Shown in pieces: positions 34,830 through 43,747 of a stretch of DNA of 64,000 bases. The notes under the pieces were generated by a model. It had not been told where the DNA came from. It did not search any database and saw nothing but the letters and a program-made list of their open reading frames with translations. The position numbers and the translations under genes are program-made. Every line of letters begins with the position of its first letter. Positions within the stretch are counted from its first letter, which is position 1. Origin of the DNA: CAYFYS01 sp965202905 (GTDB taxonomy: Bacteria > Pseudomonadota > Alphaproteobacteria > MPNO01); the NCBI GenBank assembly GCA_965202905.1, contig OZ241868.1, positions 3,782,001 through 3,846,000 on the forward strand, read 5' to 3'.

Positions 34830-35888
34830 ATGAAATTCGGCCTGTTCTATCTGCCCACCTACATGCCGGCGATCCGCGACGCCGGGACCCACTACGACAA
34901 TATCGTCGAGCAAGTCCTCTACGCCGAGGAGATCGGCATCGACTACGCTTGGCTGGTCGAGCACCATTTCGTTCGGCATGGCGGGCTGATGGCCGCGAAC
35001 TACGCGTTCCTGTCCTACCTCGCCGGCCGGACCGGACGGATTCGGCTGGGCACGGGCGCGACGGTCCTGCCGCTCAACGATCCGGTCCGGGTCGCCGAAC
35101 AGGCGGCGACACTGGATCATCTCTCCCGCGGCCGGTTCGATCTCGGGCTCGGACGCGGCTTCATCCGCTATGAGTTCGACGCCTTCGGCGTGCCGATGGC
35201 GGAAAGCCGCGCGCGGCTCGAAGAAGGGACCGCGCTGATCAAACAGGCTTGGTCGGCGCCCACCCTGGAATTCGACGGCGGGTTTCGCCCGCCGGTGACC
35301 GACCTGCCGATCCTGCCGCCGCCGCGCCAGAAGCCCCACCCGCCGATCTGGATCGCCTGCCTGCTGTCGCCGGAAAGCTTCGAATGGACGGCGCGGGAGG
35401 GCCACAACCTGCTCTATGTCGCCTATCACGTCGATCACCCGGTCGCGGTCGAGCGTATCGGCTGGTACCGCGATGCGCTCGCCGCCGCCGGCCGCGCCAT
35501 CGAGGACCACGAGATCTGCTGCGTCTACCACGCGCACTTCATGGAGAATGATGACGACGAACGGCTTCAATCGATTGTCCACAAGCCGATGCAGGAATAC
35601 GCCGCGGCCGGGCTGGAGGCCACGCGCAAACCGGCCGACGCCGAGGGCTACGAGGGCTACGAACAGCGCGACGCCGGCCAGCGCCGCTTCGACTTCGAGA
35701 TGTACTTCCCGGGCCGCGTGCTGATGGGCGGCCCCGGCCAGGTGATCGAGCGCATCGGAGAGCTGAAGTCGATCGGCATCACCCAGATCGGCATGCTGAT
35801 CGATTTCGGCTCGCTCGCCCAGGTCGAGATCATGCGCTCGCTGGAGATCTTCGGCCGCGAAATTTTGCCGAAGGTCCGCGACCTTTGA
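34830..35888 (+). CDS. LLM-class flavin-dependent oxidoreductase
   Basis: A 352-residue bacterial-luciferase-like TIM-barrel protein. MKFGLFYLPTYMP, the EEIGIDYAWLVEHHF segment, RIRLGTGATVLPLNDPVRVAE and SRGRFDLGLGRG are typical of this class, which oxidises or cleaves C-C/C-S bonds with FMNH2, or uses F420. A deazaflavin-type protein is present at 52526, so F420 use is possible. It stands alone between divergent and unrelated genes. ATG at 34830 with a GGGAA stretch upstream. Confidence 0.87.
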   Translation: MKFGLFYLPTYMPAIRDAGTHYDNIVEQVLYAEEIGIDYAWLVEHHFVRHGGLMAANYAFLSYLAGRTGRIRLGTGATVLPLNDPVRVAEQAATLDHLSRGRFDLGLGRGFIRYEFDAFGVPMAESRARLEEGTALIKQAWSAPTLEFDGGFRPPVTDLPILPPPRQKPHPPIWIACLLSPESFEWTAREGHNLLYVAYHVDHPVAVERIGWYRDALAAAGRAIEDHEICCVYHAHFMENDDDERLQSIVHKPMQEYAAAGLEATRKPADAEGYEGYEQRDAGQRRFDFEMYFPGRVLMGGPGQVIERIGELKSIGITQIGMLIDFGSLAQVEIMRSLEIFGREILPKVRDL

Positions 35889-36300
35889 GGCGTATCGTAT
35901 ATGATCCGAGGCTTATCCGGATTCGACGGGTGGGCAGGGGCCGCAGACATCGCCGGTCGCTTCGATGGGCGCGCCCGGAGCTGCGTGCGCCGGTCCGGCT
36001 GAGACCGGGCCTTGAGCCTGACGACGGCCTGCTCGATCGGATCTCATTCCGCGTCGGTTGGGTCGCTTGCGTACCGTAAGCCCGATCGTTCATACTGACG
36101 GCGAGTGATTTTAGTCCGCATGTTTCGATCCCGGTCATTGCTCGACACCGTCCCTGAATCGCAACGGGCTGAAGCCATTTGACTCTTTTCGAGCCGGGCT
36201 CTATGGGAATCCCTACGATGCGGACTTCTTGCTAGCCGCTTCAGACGGCGGGCGGTGGAACGCCGAAGGCTTGACGAGCATTCGACAAGGACCTGTTTCA
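35889..36300. other. Gap before the unclassified two-gene unit
   Basis: No gene is recognised. The frame of the next gene stays open upstream to a TAG at 36112-36114 and reads residues such as GLYGNPYDADFLLAASDGG, without an ATG; a TTG at 36229 could start it. The region is lower in GC than the flanks. Confidence 0.4.
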
Positions 36301-36747
36301 GTGCCAAAACGCCAGAGTAACGACCCGAAGCGTCGGATCGCTCCGCAACACGCGTTCGACCGAACCTTCCTGGATAATCTTGCAGAGAAGGCGTCTTATA
36401 CCGGCAGCCCTCACCACAAGCGGATACCCGCCGACTACGGCTTCAGCCCGCCGGCGAACCCACGTCCGAACAAGTCGCTGTGCGACGGCAACCGCCGCAT
36501 CCGCCGCATCGGGATGGGGGAGGCAAAGGCGCTCTTTCGCGAGGGTATAAGACGAGGCATGGTCAGTAGCGTTCTCCAGGGAGAATTGCCGAAACATGTC
36601 TGGGCAGTCGACTCGATGGGAAGCGCCTATGAGGCCAAGAACGAGCAGGGCAGCCGAAATTATCACGGCTATGTGCTGGGCGACGACGATGACGACATGC
36701 GGCGTCTGGTCATCGAGGAATGGCGTGTGAGATGTCGGGACGACTGA
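36301..36747 (+). CDS. Unclassified protein, first of a two-gene unit
   Basis: About 148 residues from the GTG at 36301 (PKRQSNDPKRRIAPQHAF); a TTG at 36229 would add 24 residues. A conserved-looking core HHKRIPADYGFSPPANPRP is followed by KSLCDGNRR, EAKALFREGIRRGMVS and LPKHVWAVDSMGSAYEAK, and a C-terminal DDDDDMRRLVIEEWR. I recall similar short proteins in other proteobacteria but cannot name a function. Its 3' end overlaps the next gene, so the two are translated together. It could be a toxin, an antitoxin or a defence component. Composition is less GC-rich than the flanks. Confidence 0.55.
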   Translation: MPKRQSNDPKRRIAPQHAFDRTFLDNLAEKASYTGSPHHKRIPADYGFSPPANPRPNKSLCDGNRRIRRIGMGEAKALFREGIRRGMVSSVLQGELPKHVWAVDSMGSAYEAKNEQGSRNYHGYVLGDDDDDMRRLVIEEWRVRCRDD

Positions 36748-38099
36748 CGGTTTCACTCTCTTCAGAGGCACTCGCTTCCGGAACGGAGGAAGAACGGGCG
36801 ACGTTCGGTCTGTTCGCGATGACGGCCAACGACCGGTTGCTCACCGAAGGTGTCGACCTCGATCGGGGGGAACTTCGCCGCGGCTCGTATATTTCCGGTT
36901 ATCCGCTCGCCGAATGGCTCGCATGGAACTGGTGGCGGATCCGATGGGAGTTCCAACATCCCCGTCCCTCCGATACGGATGCCGTCCGCAGATGGAACTT
37001 CGCTCATCGGATGCCCGCCGCCGGGGAAGGCTATGTCTGGCCTGACGTCACGATCTCCTCGGATGGGCTGCAATCCTTTCTGGCCTCCCGACAATCCCCG
37101 AATCCCCAGGCGGTTCTTTTCCGTTACCTTGGGGCGCCTGGACGTCAGGCCGTTCCGGCGACGGACCTGGAAACCGCGATCGACGAGTTCGTGGGACAGA
37201 TCCTGAGCAGACTCCAGGAGCAGGGTCTTTGCGACACCAACCTGCACCGCATTTGGAACGATCTGAAGTTGGAGCGAGAAGACCCGGAACTCACGCGCTT
37301 CCGGCGGCTTGAGGCGCAACTTGGCTACGACCCGGACGAGGCGGACGAAGAAGCAATAAACCGCCGCCTTCTCGATGCGGCGGTGCTCGGGGAAGAGGCG
37401 CTGGGCGAGGTGGCCGCCGACACGGCGCTACATGGCCTCGGCCCCGGTGACATGTTGTCAGCGGAAACCATCGAGCGAATCGCGGATCGGAGTGGGTTCG
37501 ATGCCGATCCGAAAGATGCGATCACGTTGGACGATGTGACAGGCCTGCCGCAGCCGGGTCAGGTCGAAGCTTGGCGCGTGGGCGAACACACCGCGCAGAA
37601 AATCCGCGCCCAGGACGCTTTGGGCGAGGAGCCGATCGCAGACGAACGCTTGGCCGATTTCGCCGGAACGACACGCGATGCGATCTCGAATGGCAGCAAG
37701 TGTTCGGACGGGATGTCTTTCGCGCTCGATCGGGAGCGCGACGGCGCCCGTGTGTCGCTCAGGCCGAAGTGGAGAACAGGCAGGCGGTTCGAGCTGGCTC
37801 GCCTGACCGGCGATCGCCTGATCGGCAGTCGGATGAATTACGCCGCCGAACGTCTGTTGCCCGCAACGCACGCGTACAGCTACCGGCAAAAAATGCAACG
37901 CGCGTTCGCGGCGGAGTTGCTAAGTCCGTTCGCCTCGGTGGACGACATGCTCAACGGCGATTACTCGGAGGAAAAACAAAACGAGGTCGCGGAGTACTTC
38001 AACGTGTCGCCAATGACGATCCAGACGCAGTTGGTGAACAAGGGCCGCATCGACCGGGAGAACGCGCCGGATATCGACGGCCATGGCACCGATGCATGA
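36732..38099 (+). CDS. ImmA/IrrE-like protein with degenerate metal site
   Basis: A 455-residue protein from ATG 36732 (MSGRLTVSLSS); an ATG at 36720 has no spacing to a ribosome site. Residues 1-340 match nothing I know. The C-terminal part around RRFELARLTGDRLIG (near residues 351-365) and QKMQRAFAAELLSPF, then EVAEYFNVSPMTIQTQLVNKG, follows the plan of ImmA/IrrE metallopeptidases, where the first block would be RFTLAHELGHLLL. The HExxH motif is absent. ImmA-type proteins cleave repressors or partner toxins; this one may be a sensing or binding relative. It overlaps the upstream gene by 16 bp. Confidence 0.6.
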   Translation: MSGRLTVSLSSEALASGTEEERATFGLFAMTANDRLLTEGVDLDRGELRRGSYISGYPLAEWLAWNWWRIRWEFQHPRPSDTDAVRRWNFAHRMPAAGEGYVWPDVTISSDGLQSFLASRQSPNPQAVLFRYLGAPGRQAVPATDLETAIDEFVGQILSRLQEQGLCDTNLHRIWNDLKLEREDPELTRFRRLEAQLGYDPDEADEEAINRRLLDAAVLGEEALGEVAADTALHGLGPGDMLSAETIERIADRSGFDADPKDAITLDDVTGLPQPGQVEAWRVGEHTAQKIRAQDALGEEPIADERLADFAGTTRDAISNGSKCSDGMSFALDRERDGARVSLRPKWRTGRRFELARLTGDRLIGSRMNYAAERLLPATHAYSYRQKMQRAFAAELLSPFASVDDMLNGDYSEEKQNEVAEYFNVSPMTIQTQLVNKGRIDRENAPDIDGHGTDA

Positions 38100-38224
38100 T
38101 GGATGGCGCCCGCGCGGCGTTCTCGGCGCGGTTAGCGCGGGTCATGACCGACACGGAATCGACGCTGCCGCCCTCTGACACGGCGAAGACACGGCGACCC
38201 GCGCGGCCCGGGCCCGCAACGCCG

Positions 38225-38246
38225 CCGGACGATCGCCGGACGATCG
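38225..38246. repeat. 11-bp exact tandem duplication
   Basis: CCGGACGATCG occurs twice in direct order in the gap 38100-38375, which otherwise holds no gene I can support. Another near-repeat of GACACGGCGA lies about 50 bp upstream. Confidence 0.85.
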
Positions 38247-38375
38247 CCGCCGGGGGAGGGGGCGAGTCCCGGGAGGGGGCGGATCGGCCAGCTTTCCCCT
38301 TGCATCGCCGAAGATTCTAGTCCACAACCCCGGCTTCGAAATTTCAGGTCCACTGCCGGTGAGGAGGTCCCATGA

Positions 38376-38816
38376 ATGGCCAGGAATACCGCGCTTGCCC
38401 CACATAGCCCGGCGGTTGCCGTAGGAAAGAGCCCCCATTCACCCAAAGACTATCTGGCCCGAACCGAAGGGCTGATCCATGCAGGAACGCACCTGCTGAT
38501 CGACTTCTGGGAGGCCACCCGCCTCGACGACATCGAGGCCATCGAGCGGGCGCTGCGCGACTCCGTCTCGGCCTGCCAGGCGACACTGCTTCACATCCAT
38601 CTCCACCGATTCTCCGAGAACGGCGGCGTATCGGGCGTCGCAGTGCTCGCGGAATCCCATATCAGCGTCCATACTTGGCCTGAGCTGGGATACGCGGCCT
38701 TCGATGTCTTCATGTGCGGCGAATGCGATCCGCGCCGCGCGGTCCCGGTGCTGCGGCGGACCTTCCTGCCGCGCCGCGAGGCGGCGAGCGAGCAAATGCG
38801 CGGGATCCTCGAATGA
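38376..38816 (+). CDS. speD: S-adenosylmethionine decarboxylase proenzyme
   Basis: A 146-residue SpeD that makes decarboxylated SAM for spermidine. The self-cleavage site is in LAESHISVHTWPE: Ser94 becomes the pyruvoyl cofactor after cleavage behind Glu93. The His and Cys residues FDVFMCGECDPR complete the active site. AGGAGG at 38362-38367 lies eight bases before the ATG at 38376, deciding that start over an out-of-frame ATG at 38372. The stop overlaps the start of speE (ATGA). Confidence 0.94.
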   Translation: MARNTALAPHSPAVAVGKSPHSPKDYLARTEGLIHAGTHLLIDFWEATRLDDIEAIERALRDSVSACQATLLHIHLHRFSENGGVSGVAVLAESHISVHTWPELGYAAFDVFMCGECDPRRAVPVLRRTFLPRREAASEQMRGILE

Positions 38817-39673
38817 GCGGCCAAGCCAACGAGGACTGGTTCGTCGAGACCCTGTACAGCGATTATCAGCAGCGCCTGAAGGTCAGCGGGGTTCTCCACC
38901 GCGAGAAGACCGACTTCCAGGACCTTGTGATCTTCGAGAACCCGCGCTTCGGCCGGGTTCTGGCCCTCGACGGCATCGTCCAGACCACCGAGGGCGACGA
39001 GTTCGCCTATCACGAGATGCTCGCGCACGTTCCCATCCTGGCCCACGGCCGGGCGAAGCGGGTGGCGATCGTCGGCGGCGGCGACGGCGGCGCGCTGGAG
39101 GAGGTGCTCAAGCACGATGTCGAGCGCGTGGCGATGATCGAGATCGATCCTGGCGTGGTCGCGCTGTCCAGGCGCTTCCTGCCCTCGATCTGCGGCAAGG
39201 CGTTCGAGGACCCTCGCGCGGAGGTCATCTACGCCGACGGGATCGAATACATGAAAACGACCGATGAGACCTTCGACGTCATCATCGTCGATTCGACCGA
39301 CCCGATCGGGCCGTCGGTCGCGCTGTTCGAGGCGCCGTTCTACGCCGATTGCGCATCGCGGCTGAGCGAGCGCGGCGTCCTGGTCACCCAGTCGGGCGTC
39401 ACGTTCATGCAGGAGCACGAGGCGCGCGACACTCACGCCCGGATGAAACCCTTGTTCGCCGATGCCTGGCTCTACCTGACCCAGGTGCCGACCTACGGCG
39501 CGGGATTCATGACGCTGGGCTGGGGCAGCCGCAGCCTCGAGCCCCGCCGGACGCCGCAGGCGGAGATCGAGCGGCGCTTCGCCGCCGCTGGCGTCGCGAC
39601 GCGCTACTACAACCCCGACATCCATGTGGCCGCGTTCGGCCTGCCCGGCTATATCCGCGCGCTGATGTCCTGA
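38813..39673 (+). CDS. speE: Spermidine synthase
   Basis: A 286-residue aminopropyltransferase. VAIVGGGDGGALEEVLKH is the SAM-binding loop, AMIEIDPGVVALSR follows, and IVDSTDPIGPSVALFEAPFY carries the catalytic Asp. It joins decarboxylated SAM to putrescine. It overlaps speD by four bases, so the two steps are coupled. Polyamine genes in this order are common in Rhodospirillales. Its 3' end runs against the CAP pseudogene. Confidence 0.94.
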   Translation: MSGQANEDWFVETLYSDYQQRLKVSGVLHREKTDFQDLVIFENPRFGRVLALDGIVQTTEGDEFAYHEMLAHVPILAHGRAKRVAIVGGGDGGALEEVLKHDVERVAMIEIDPGVVALSRRFLPSICGKAFEDPRAEVIYADGIEYMKTTDETFDVIIVDSTDPIGPSVALFEAPFYADCASRLSERGVLVTQSGVTFMQEHEARDTHARMKPLFADAWLYLTQVPTYGAGFMTLGWGSRSLEPRRTPQAEIERRFAAAGVATRYYNPDIHVAAFGLPGYIRALMS

Positions 39674-40322
39674 GCTGGCCTGCCCGGCTGCTGCGGTCGG
39701 GCCGCTCGCCCCGGCCGTGGGGCACCGCGGCGCGCCCGACCGTCAGCACCCAGTAGTAGCCGTAAGGGGCGTTGCCGCCGTCGTTCGAACGGAAGACGTA
39801 GCCGACCCCGGCGTGAATCGCCTCGGCGGCCAACACGTTGTGGCGGTGGTCGGGGCTGGCGAGCCAGGACTCCACGGTCTCCTGGGGCGAGGAGGGTCGG
39901 GCATTGGTCGGGGCTGGCGAGCCAGGACTCCACGGTCTCCTGGGGCGAGGATAGCCCGGCGGCGATGTTCTCGCCGACGAAGCGGTAGGCGTATCTCTGC
40001 CCGGTCACCCGTGCGGCGAAGCTCGATCCGTCCGAGCCCCTGTGGTCGAAAAATCGTTGTCGGCCATGTCGGTCGCGTGCCGGCGCGCCGCGCGCGCCAG
40101 CCGGGAATCGGCCGTCAGCGGCGCCCGCCCGCGCCGCGCCCGGATTTCGTTGACCGCAACCAGGAGCCGGCCGGCCGGCGTGTTGGCGGCGGTCGCCACG
40201 TTGGCCGTCTTCACCCGCGTCTCCGTCATCGTCTCGCGCGGGCCATCGTCGAACGAGCACGCGCCGGCCAGCAGCGCGCCGGCCGCCAGCGCACTCGCCA
40301 GGGATCGCATGTTCGCCGTCAC
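39507..40322 (-). pseudogene. CAP-domain (SCP/PR1) lipoprotein, broken
   Basis: The N-terminus is a lipoprotein signal ending LLAGAC, followed by NEIRARRGRAPLTADSRLA and RRHATDMADND, the CAP-domain start. Near 40047 one T is missing from a T-tract: the expected FFDHRGSDGSSFAARV continues in the next frame to ENIAAGLSSPQETVESWLAS. A 58-bp tandem duplication (39847-39951) then shifts the frame again; the end RHNVLAAEAIHAGVGYVFRS and YGYYWVLTVG continues in the third frame. The frame then stays open antisense to speE until 39507. The GTG at 40322 overlaps the stop of the acyl-CoA synthetase gene (GTGA). Confidence 0.75.
39847..39951. repeat. 47-bp direct repeat with 58-bp period
   Basis: The 47 bp at 39847-39893 recur exactly at 39905-39951, separated by 11 bp. 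Removing one 58-bp unit joins TVESWLASPD to RHNVLAAEAIHAG in a single frame, so the duplication itself disrupts the CAP gene. Confidence 0.9.
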
Positions 40323-41848
40323 GGGGTCCCTTGTTGGCGAGTGGCTTGCGCCGCGCGGGCGGCGAGCAGGCGCCGGTCGATCTTGTTGGTGCCTGATAAC
40401 GGCAATTCGTCAACGAAAAAGACCCGACGCGGGTGGGCATAGGCCGGCCCGTTGGCGAGCGCGTGCCGCTTGACGGCCTTCTCGTCGATCGTCCCGGCGC
40501 TGCGCGGGACGACGAAGGCGACCGGGACGTGCGCCTTGAGCGCGCTGGGCGCCGGCACCACGACGGCCTGGAGGATTTCCGGGTGCCGTTCGAGCATGGA
40601 CTCCACGACCCCCGGATAGATGTTCTCGCCCGCGGTGACGAACATGTCATCGACGCGGCCGACGAAGTAGTACCAGCCCTCGGCGTCCCGGCGCAGCACG
40701 TCGCCGGTATCGAGCCAGCCCCCGCGCAGGCGCTTCGCGGTCTCCTCGGGCAGGTTGTGGTAGCCGGCCATCACGCCCGGGCTCCTGACGTGCAGGGCGC
40801 CCTGGTCGGGGCCCGGCCCGTCGACCAGACTCAACTCGACGCCGTCCAGCGGGTAGCCGACGGTCATCCGCGGACGCGGGCGGCCGTCGGGATGCTTCCA
40901 GGAGAACATGATCGGCCCGCCCTCGGTGATGCCGTAGTTGAGATTGAGAGCCGCGCCCGGAAAGACCCGGGCCAGGCTGTCGAGCAGAGTGTCCGAGGCC
41001 GGGGCCGAGCCCATCGAGCAGGCGCGGACCGAGGACAAATCGGTGCGCGCGAGCAGTTCCTCCTCCTGGAGGATCAGCGCATACATCGTCGGCACGCCGG
41101 TCAGCATGGTCAGCCGCTGTTCCTCGATCGCGCGGATGTATTGCCCGGCGTCGAAGCGGGCGAACAGCACGATCCGCCCGCCGGCGGCGAGCGCGGACTT
41201 GACCGCCAGCAGCGCGTTCTTGTGGTAGAGCGGGGCTGAGACCACGCTCGCGTCGTCGTCTCTGAGGTCGCGTGAGGCGACGAGTTGGCCGATCATCCAG
41301 CACTGGCCGTGGTGGTCGAGCAGCACGCCCTTGGGCCGGCCGGTCGAGCCCGAGGTGTAGGGCTGCTCGGCGATTTCCCCGGGGCCTGGCCGATAGGGCG
41401 CCATCGGCGCCGCGGCGACCATCCCGCCATAGCCGCCCGGACCGGCATCGTCCAGCGACACCACCGGCGTCCCGCCCAGCCCCGCTTTCCCGGGACCGGC
41501 GGCCAGCGCGCCGTCGGCGAAGACCAGCCGGGCGCCGGAATCGGCGATGATGAAGCGCACGGACTCGGCCGGCAGCTTGATGTTCACCATCACCGGAACG
41601 CAGCCGGCGCGCATCGCCCCGAACAGCGCCACCAGGTATTCGCGCCGGTTGACCGCGCAGATCGCCACCCGGTCGCCCGGACCGAGCCCGCGCGCGGCCA
41701 GGCTCGCCGCCATCGCCCCGCACGCCCGGTCGAAGGCCCGGTAGCTCAGCGTCCGGGGAGCCTCGGGCCGCAGCAGGTCGACGATCGCCGTGCGTTCGCT
41801 GCCCGCGTGGGCCGCGAAGACGTCGCCCAGATTGCCGGTCGGCGTCAT
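40319..41848 (-). CDS. AMP-dependent acyl-CoA synthetase
   Basis: A 509-residue ANL-superfamily enzyme. The P-loop is YTSGSTGRPKGVLLD, the adenine site is NLNYGITEGGPIM, and GGWLDTGDVLRRD plus the C-terminal LPLSGTNKIDRR (with the catalytic Lys) complete the set. It activates a carboxylic acid, probably a fatty or aromatic acid, to its CoA thioester. The ATG at 41848 overlaps the dehydrogenase stop as ATGA and its own stop overlaps the CAP gene start, so the three genes form one tight operon. Confidence 0.9.
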   Translation of the reverse strand: MTPTGNLGDVFAAHAGSERTAIVDLLRPEAPRTLSYRAFDRACGAMAASLAARGLGPGDRVAICAVNRREYLVALFGAMRAGCVPVMVNIKLPAESVRFIIADSGARLVFADGALAAGPGKAGLGGTPVVSLDDAGPGGYGGMVAAAPMAPYRPGPGEIAEQPYTSGSTGRPKGVLLDHHGQCWMIGQLVASRDLRDDDASVVSAPLYHKNALLAVKSALAAGGRIVLFARFDAGQYIRAIEEQRLTMLTGVPTMYALILQEEELLARTDLSSVRACSMGSAPASDTLLDSLARVFPGAALNLNYGITEGGPIMFSWKHPDGRPRPRMTVGYPLDGVELSLVDGPGPDQGALHVRSPGVMAGYHNLPEETAKRLRGGWLDTGDVLRRDAEGWYYFVGRVDDMFVTAGENIYPGVVESMLERHPEILQAVVVPAPSALKAHVPVAFVVPRSAGTIDEKAVKRHALANGPAYAHPRRVFFVDELPLSGTNKIDRRLLAARAAQATRQQGTP

Positions 41849-42858
41849 GGCTCGATGATGATCTTCCCGATCACCTCGCGGTCGCGCAGCCGGCGCACGC
41901 CCTCGCGGGTCTCCTCCAACGGCAGCACGCAGTCGATCGCCGGCGCGAGCTTGCCGTCCCGGACCAGCTCCAAAAGCCGGATCAGATCCTCCGGCGCCCA
42001 ACTGTTCGAGCCCATGATCTTGAGCTCGAACGTCCAGATGTAGCGCAGATCGGTCTTGGGATCGTATCCCGCGGTCGCGCCGCAGGTCATCAGCCGGCCG
42101 CCGCGCTTGAGCGCGCGCAGGCTGGGCGCCCAGGTATCGCCGCCGGTGAAGTTGACCACCATGTCGACCCCGCCGGTGAAGCGGCGCCGGTGCGGCTTGT
42201 CGTAGAGGCGCCAGATCTCTTTGACGAAATCGGCCTCGGCGTAGTTGACGACATGGTCGGCGCCCCAGGATTCGAGCGCCTCGAGCTTCTCCGGCGTGCT
42301 GCCGCAGGCCACGATTTCGGCCCCGGCGAGCTTGGCCAGCAGCACGCAGCACGACCCCACGCCGCCGCTGGCGCCCAGGACCAGCACCCGCTCGCCTGCC
42401 TCGAGGCCGCCGTGGGTGAACAGCATCCGGTGCGCGGTGCCATAGGCGACCGGGAGCGCCGCGGCCTGGGCGTGGCTCACGCCCTCGGGGATCGCGATCA
42501 GCCGCGTGACATCGACAAGGCACAACTCGGCCGCGCCTCCCGGCACCAGCTCGCCCATCAGCCCCTTTTCCGGGGCATCCGGGTCGAGCGGGTTGACCAG
42601 CACCGCATCGCCGGTCTTCCAACCCTCGACCTCGGGGCCGATCTCGACGATGTCGCCGGCGATGTCGAGGCCGACGATCATCGGCATCGGCACCTTGATG
42701 CCGGGCATGCCGTCGCAGGTGAAGACGTCGTGGTAGTTGAGCGATGTCGCGCGCACCCGGATAACGACCTGGCCCTCGCCGGCTACCGGATCGGGAAAGT
42801 CGTGCTCCAGTTGCAGCGCGTCGATCCCCCCGTGCGCGCGCAGGCACACTGCTCGCAT
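41845..42858 (-). CDS. MDR-family alcohol dehydrogenase/quinone reductase
   Basis: A 337-residue medium-chain dehydrogenase/reductase. SLNYHDVFTCDGMPGIK, GLDIAGDIVEIG and VLVLGASGGVGSCCV (cofactor motif) are typical. The structural-zinc cysteine cluster is absent, and only part of the usual catalytic zinc set is seen, so it may be a quinone-oxidoreductase or enoyl-reductase-type member. First gene of the operon with the acyl-CoA synthetase. ATG at 42858. Confidence 0.84.
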   Translation of the reverse strand: MRAVCLRAHGGIDALQLEHDFPDPVAGEGQVVIRVRATSLNYHDVFTCDGMPGIKVPMPMIVGLDIAGDIVEIGPEVEGWKTGDAVLVNPLDPDAPEKGLMGELVPGGAAELCLVDVTRLIAIPEGVSHAQAAALPVAYGTAHRMLFTHGGLEAGERVLVLGASGGVGSCCVLLAKLAGAEIVACGSTPEKLEALESWGADHVVNYAEADFVKEIWRLYDKPHRRRFTGGVDMVVNFTGGDTWAPSLRALKRGGRLMTCGATAGYDPKTDLRYIWTFELKIMGSNSWAPEDLIRLLELVRDGKLAPAIDCVLPLEETREGVRRLRDREVIGKIIIEP

Positions 42859-43039
42859 GGCGTACTCCCCGATTCCTGGGATAGCGGGACCGCGACCGCG
42901 GCCTCGCCGTCAGATCGAGACTCTGCGGAACGCGCCGCCGCCGTCAACCCTCGGATTCAGGGTGCGGCGGGACGGGCGGTCCCGAAATTCGGCCCGGTTT
43001 TACCGGCGTCTTCGCCATAGACGCGGCAGACGCGGCGCG

Positions 43040-43153
43040 CGCCTCAAAACCCCGAACGGCCTCGCACCCTGCGAAGACATCTGCAAGATCTGGACAATCG
43101 AGCCCAATCGATTCAGGCTCGATCCAATCCGCCACATGCCGGGACCAAACACC
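43040..43153 (+). mobile_element. IS481-family transposase remnant, second copy
   Basis: Codons read RLKTPNGLAPCEDICKIW, then EPNRF, then RHMPGPNT, the IS481 C-terminal block with several changes. DNA similarity to the remnant at 5215-5319 (opposite strand) is high over this stretch. It ends three bases before the ATG of the Lrp gene, so it has taken over the usual promoter position of that gene. No other part of the element is visible. Confidence 0.7.
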
Positions 43154-43155
43154 CG

Positions 43156-43614
43156 ATGGATGACATCGATAAGCAAATTCTTTCTCAGTTGCAAAGAGAC
43201 ACGACGATTCCGGTCTCCGAGATCGCCGGGCGCGTCGGGCTGTCGACGACGCCATGCTGGCGGCGCATCCAGAAGATGGAGGAGGCCGGCGTCATCCGCG
43301 CCCGGGTGGCGCTGCTCGACGGCCGGAAGCTGAATGCCGGCGTGACGGTGTTCGTCGCCGTCCGCACCAGCGAGCACAGCGCGGAATGGCTGGAGGCGTT
43401 CTCCCGGGCGGTCGTCGAGATCCCGGAGGTGGTCGAGTTCTACCGGATGAGCGGCGATGTCGATTACCTGCTCCGGGTCGTCGTGCCGGATATCGCGGCC
43501 TATGACGCGGTCTACAAGCGCCTGATCGGCAGGATATCGCTGAGCGACGTCAGTTCGAGCTTCGCGATGGAGGAGATCAAGTACACCACCGCCTTGCCGC
43601 TCGATTACGCCTGA
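43156..43614 (+). CDS. Lrp/AsnC-family transcription regulator
   Basis: A 152-residue regulator. The N-terminal helix-turn-helix runs from DIDKQILSQLQRDTTIPV through LSTTPCWRRIQKMEEAGVI. The C-terminal part is a RAM effector-binding domain (VVEFYRMSGDVDYLLRVVV). Members respond to amino acids and control nearby or global genes. Because an IS481 remnant sits directly in front of it, its native promoter may be gone and expression altered. Confidence 0.9.
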   Translation: MDDIDKQILSQLQRDTTIPVSEIAGRVGLSTTPCWRRIQKMEEAGVIRARVALLDGRKLNAGVTVFVAVRTSEHSAEWLEAFSRAVVEIPEVVEFYRMSGDVDYLLRVVVPDIAAYDAVYKRLIGRISLSDVSSSFAMEEIKYTTALPLDYA

Positions 43615-43747
43615 AGGTCGCCGGTTCGCGGTCGCGGACGGTCCCTCCCTGCGGGGCGACCCGCGCGGTGGCCGCGCGGGCCGCGCCGCAACGCGGTGTG
43701 GATATGATATGGTTCGCGGCCGATCCGAGCCTGGAGCCATCCCGACG

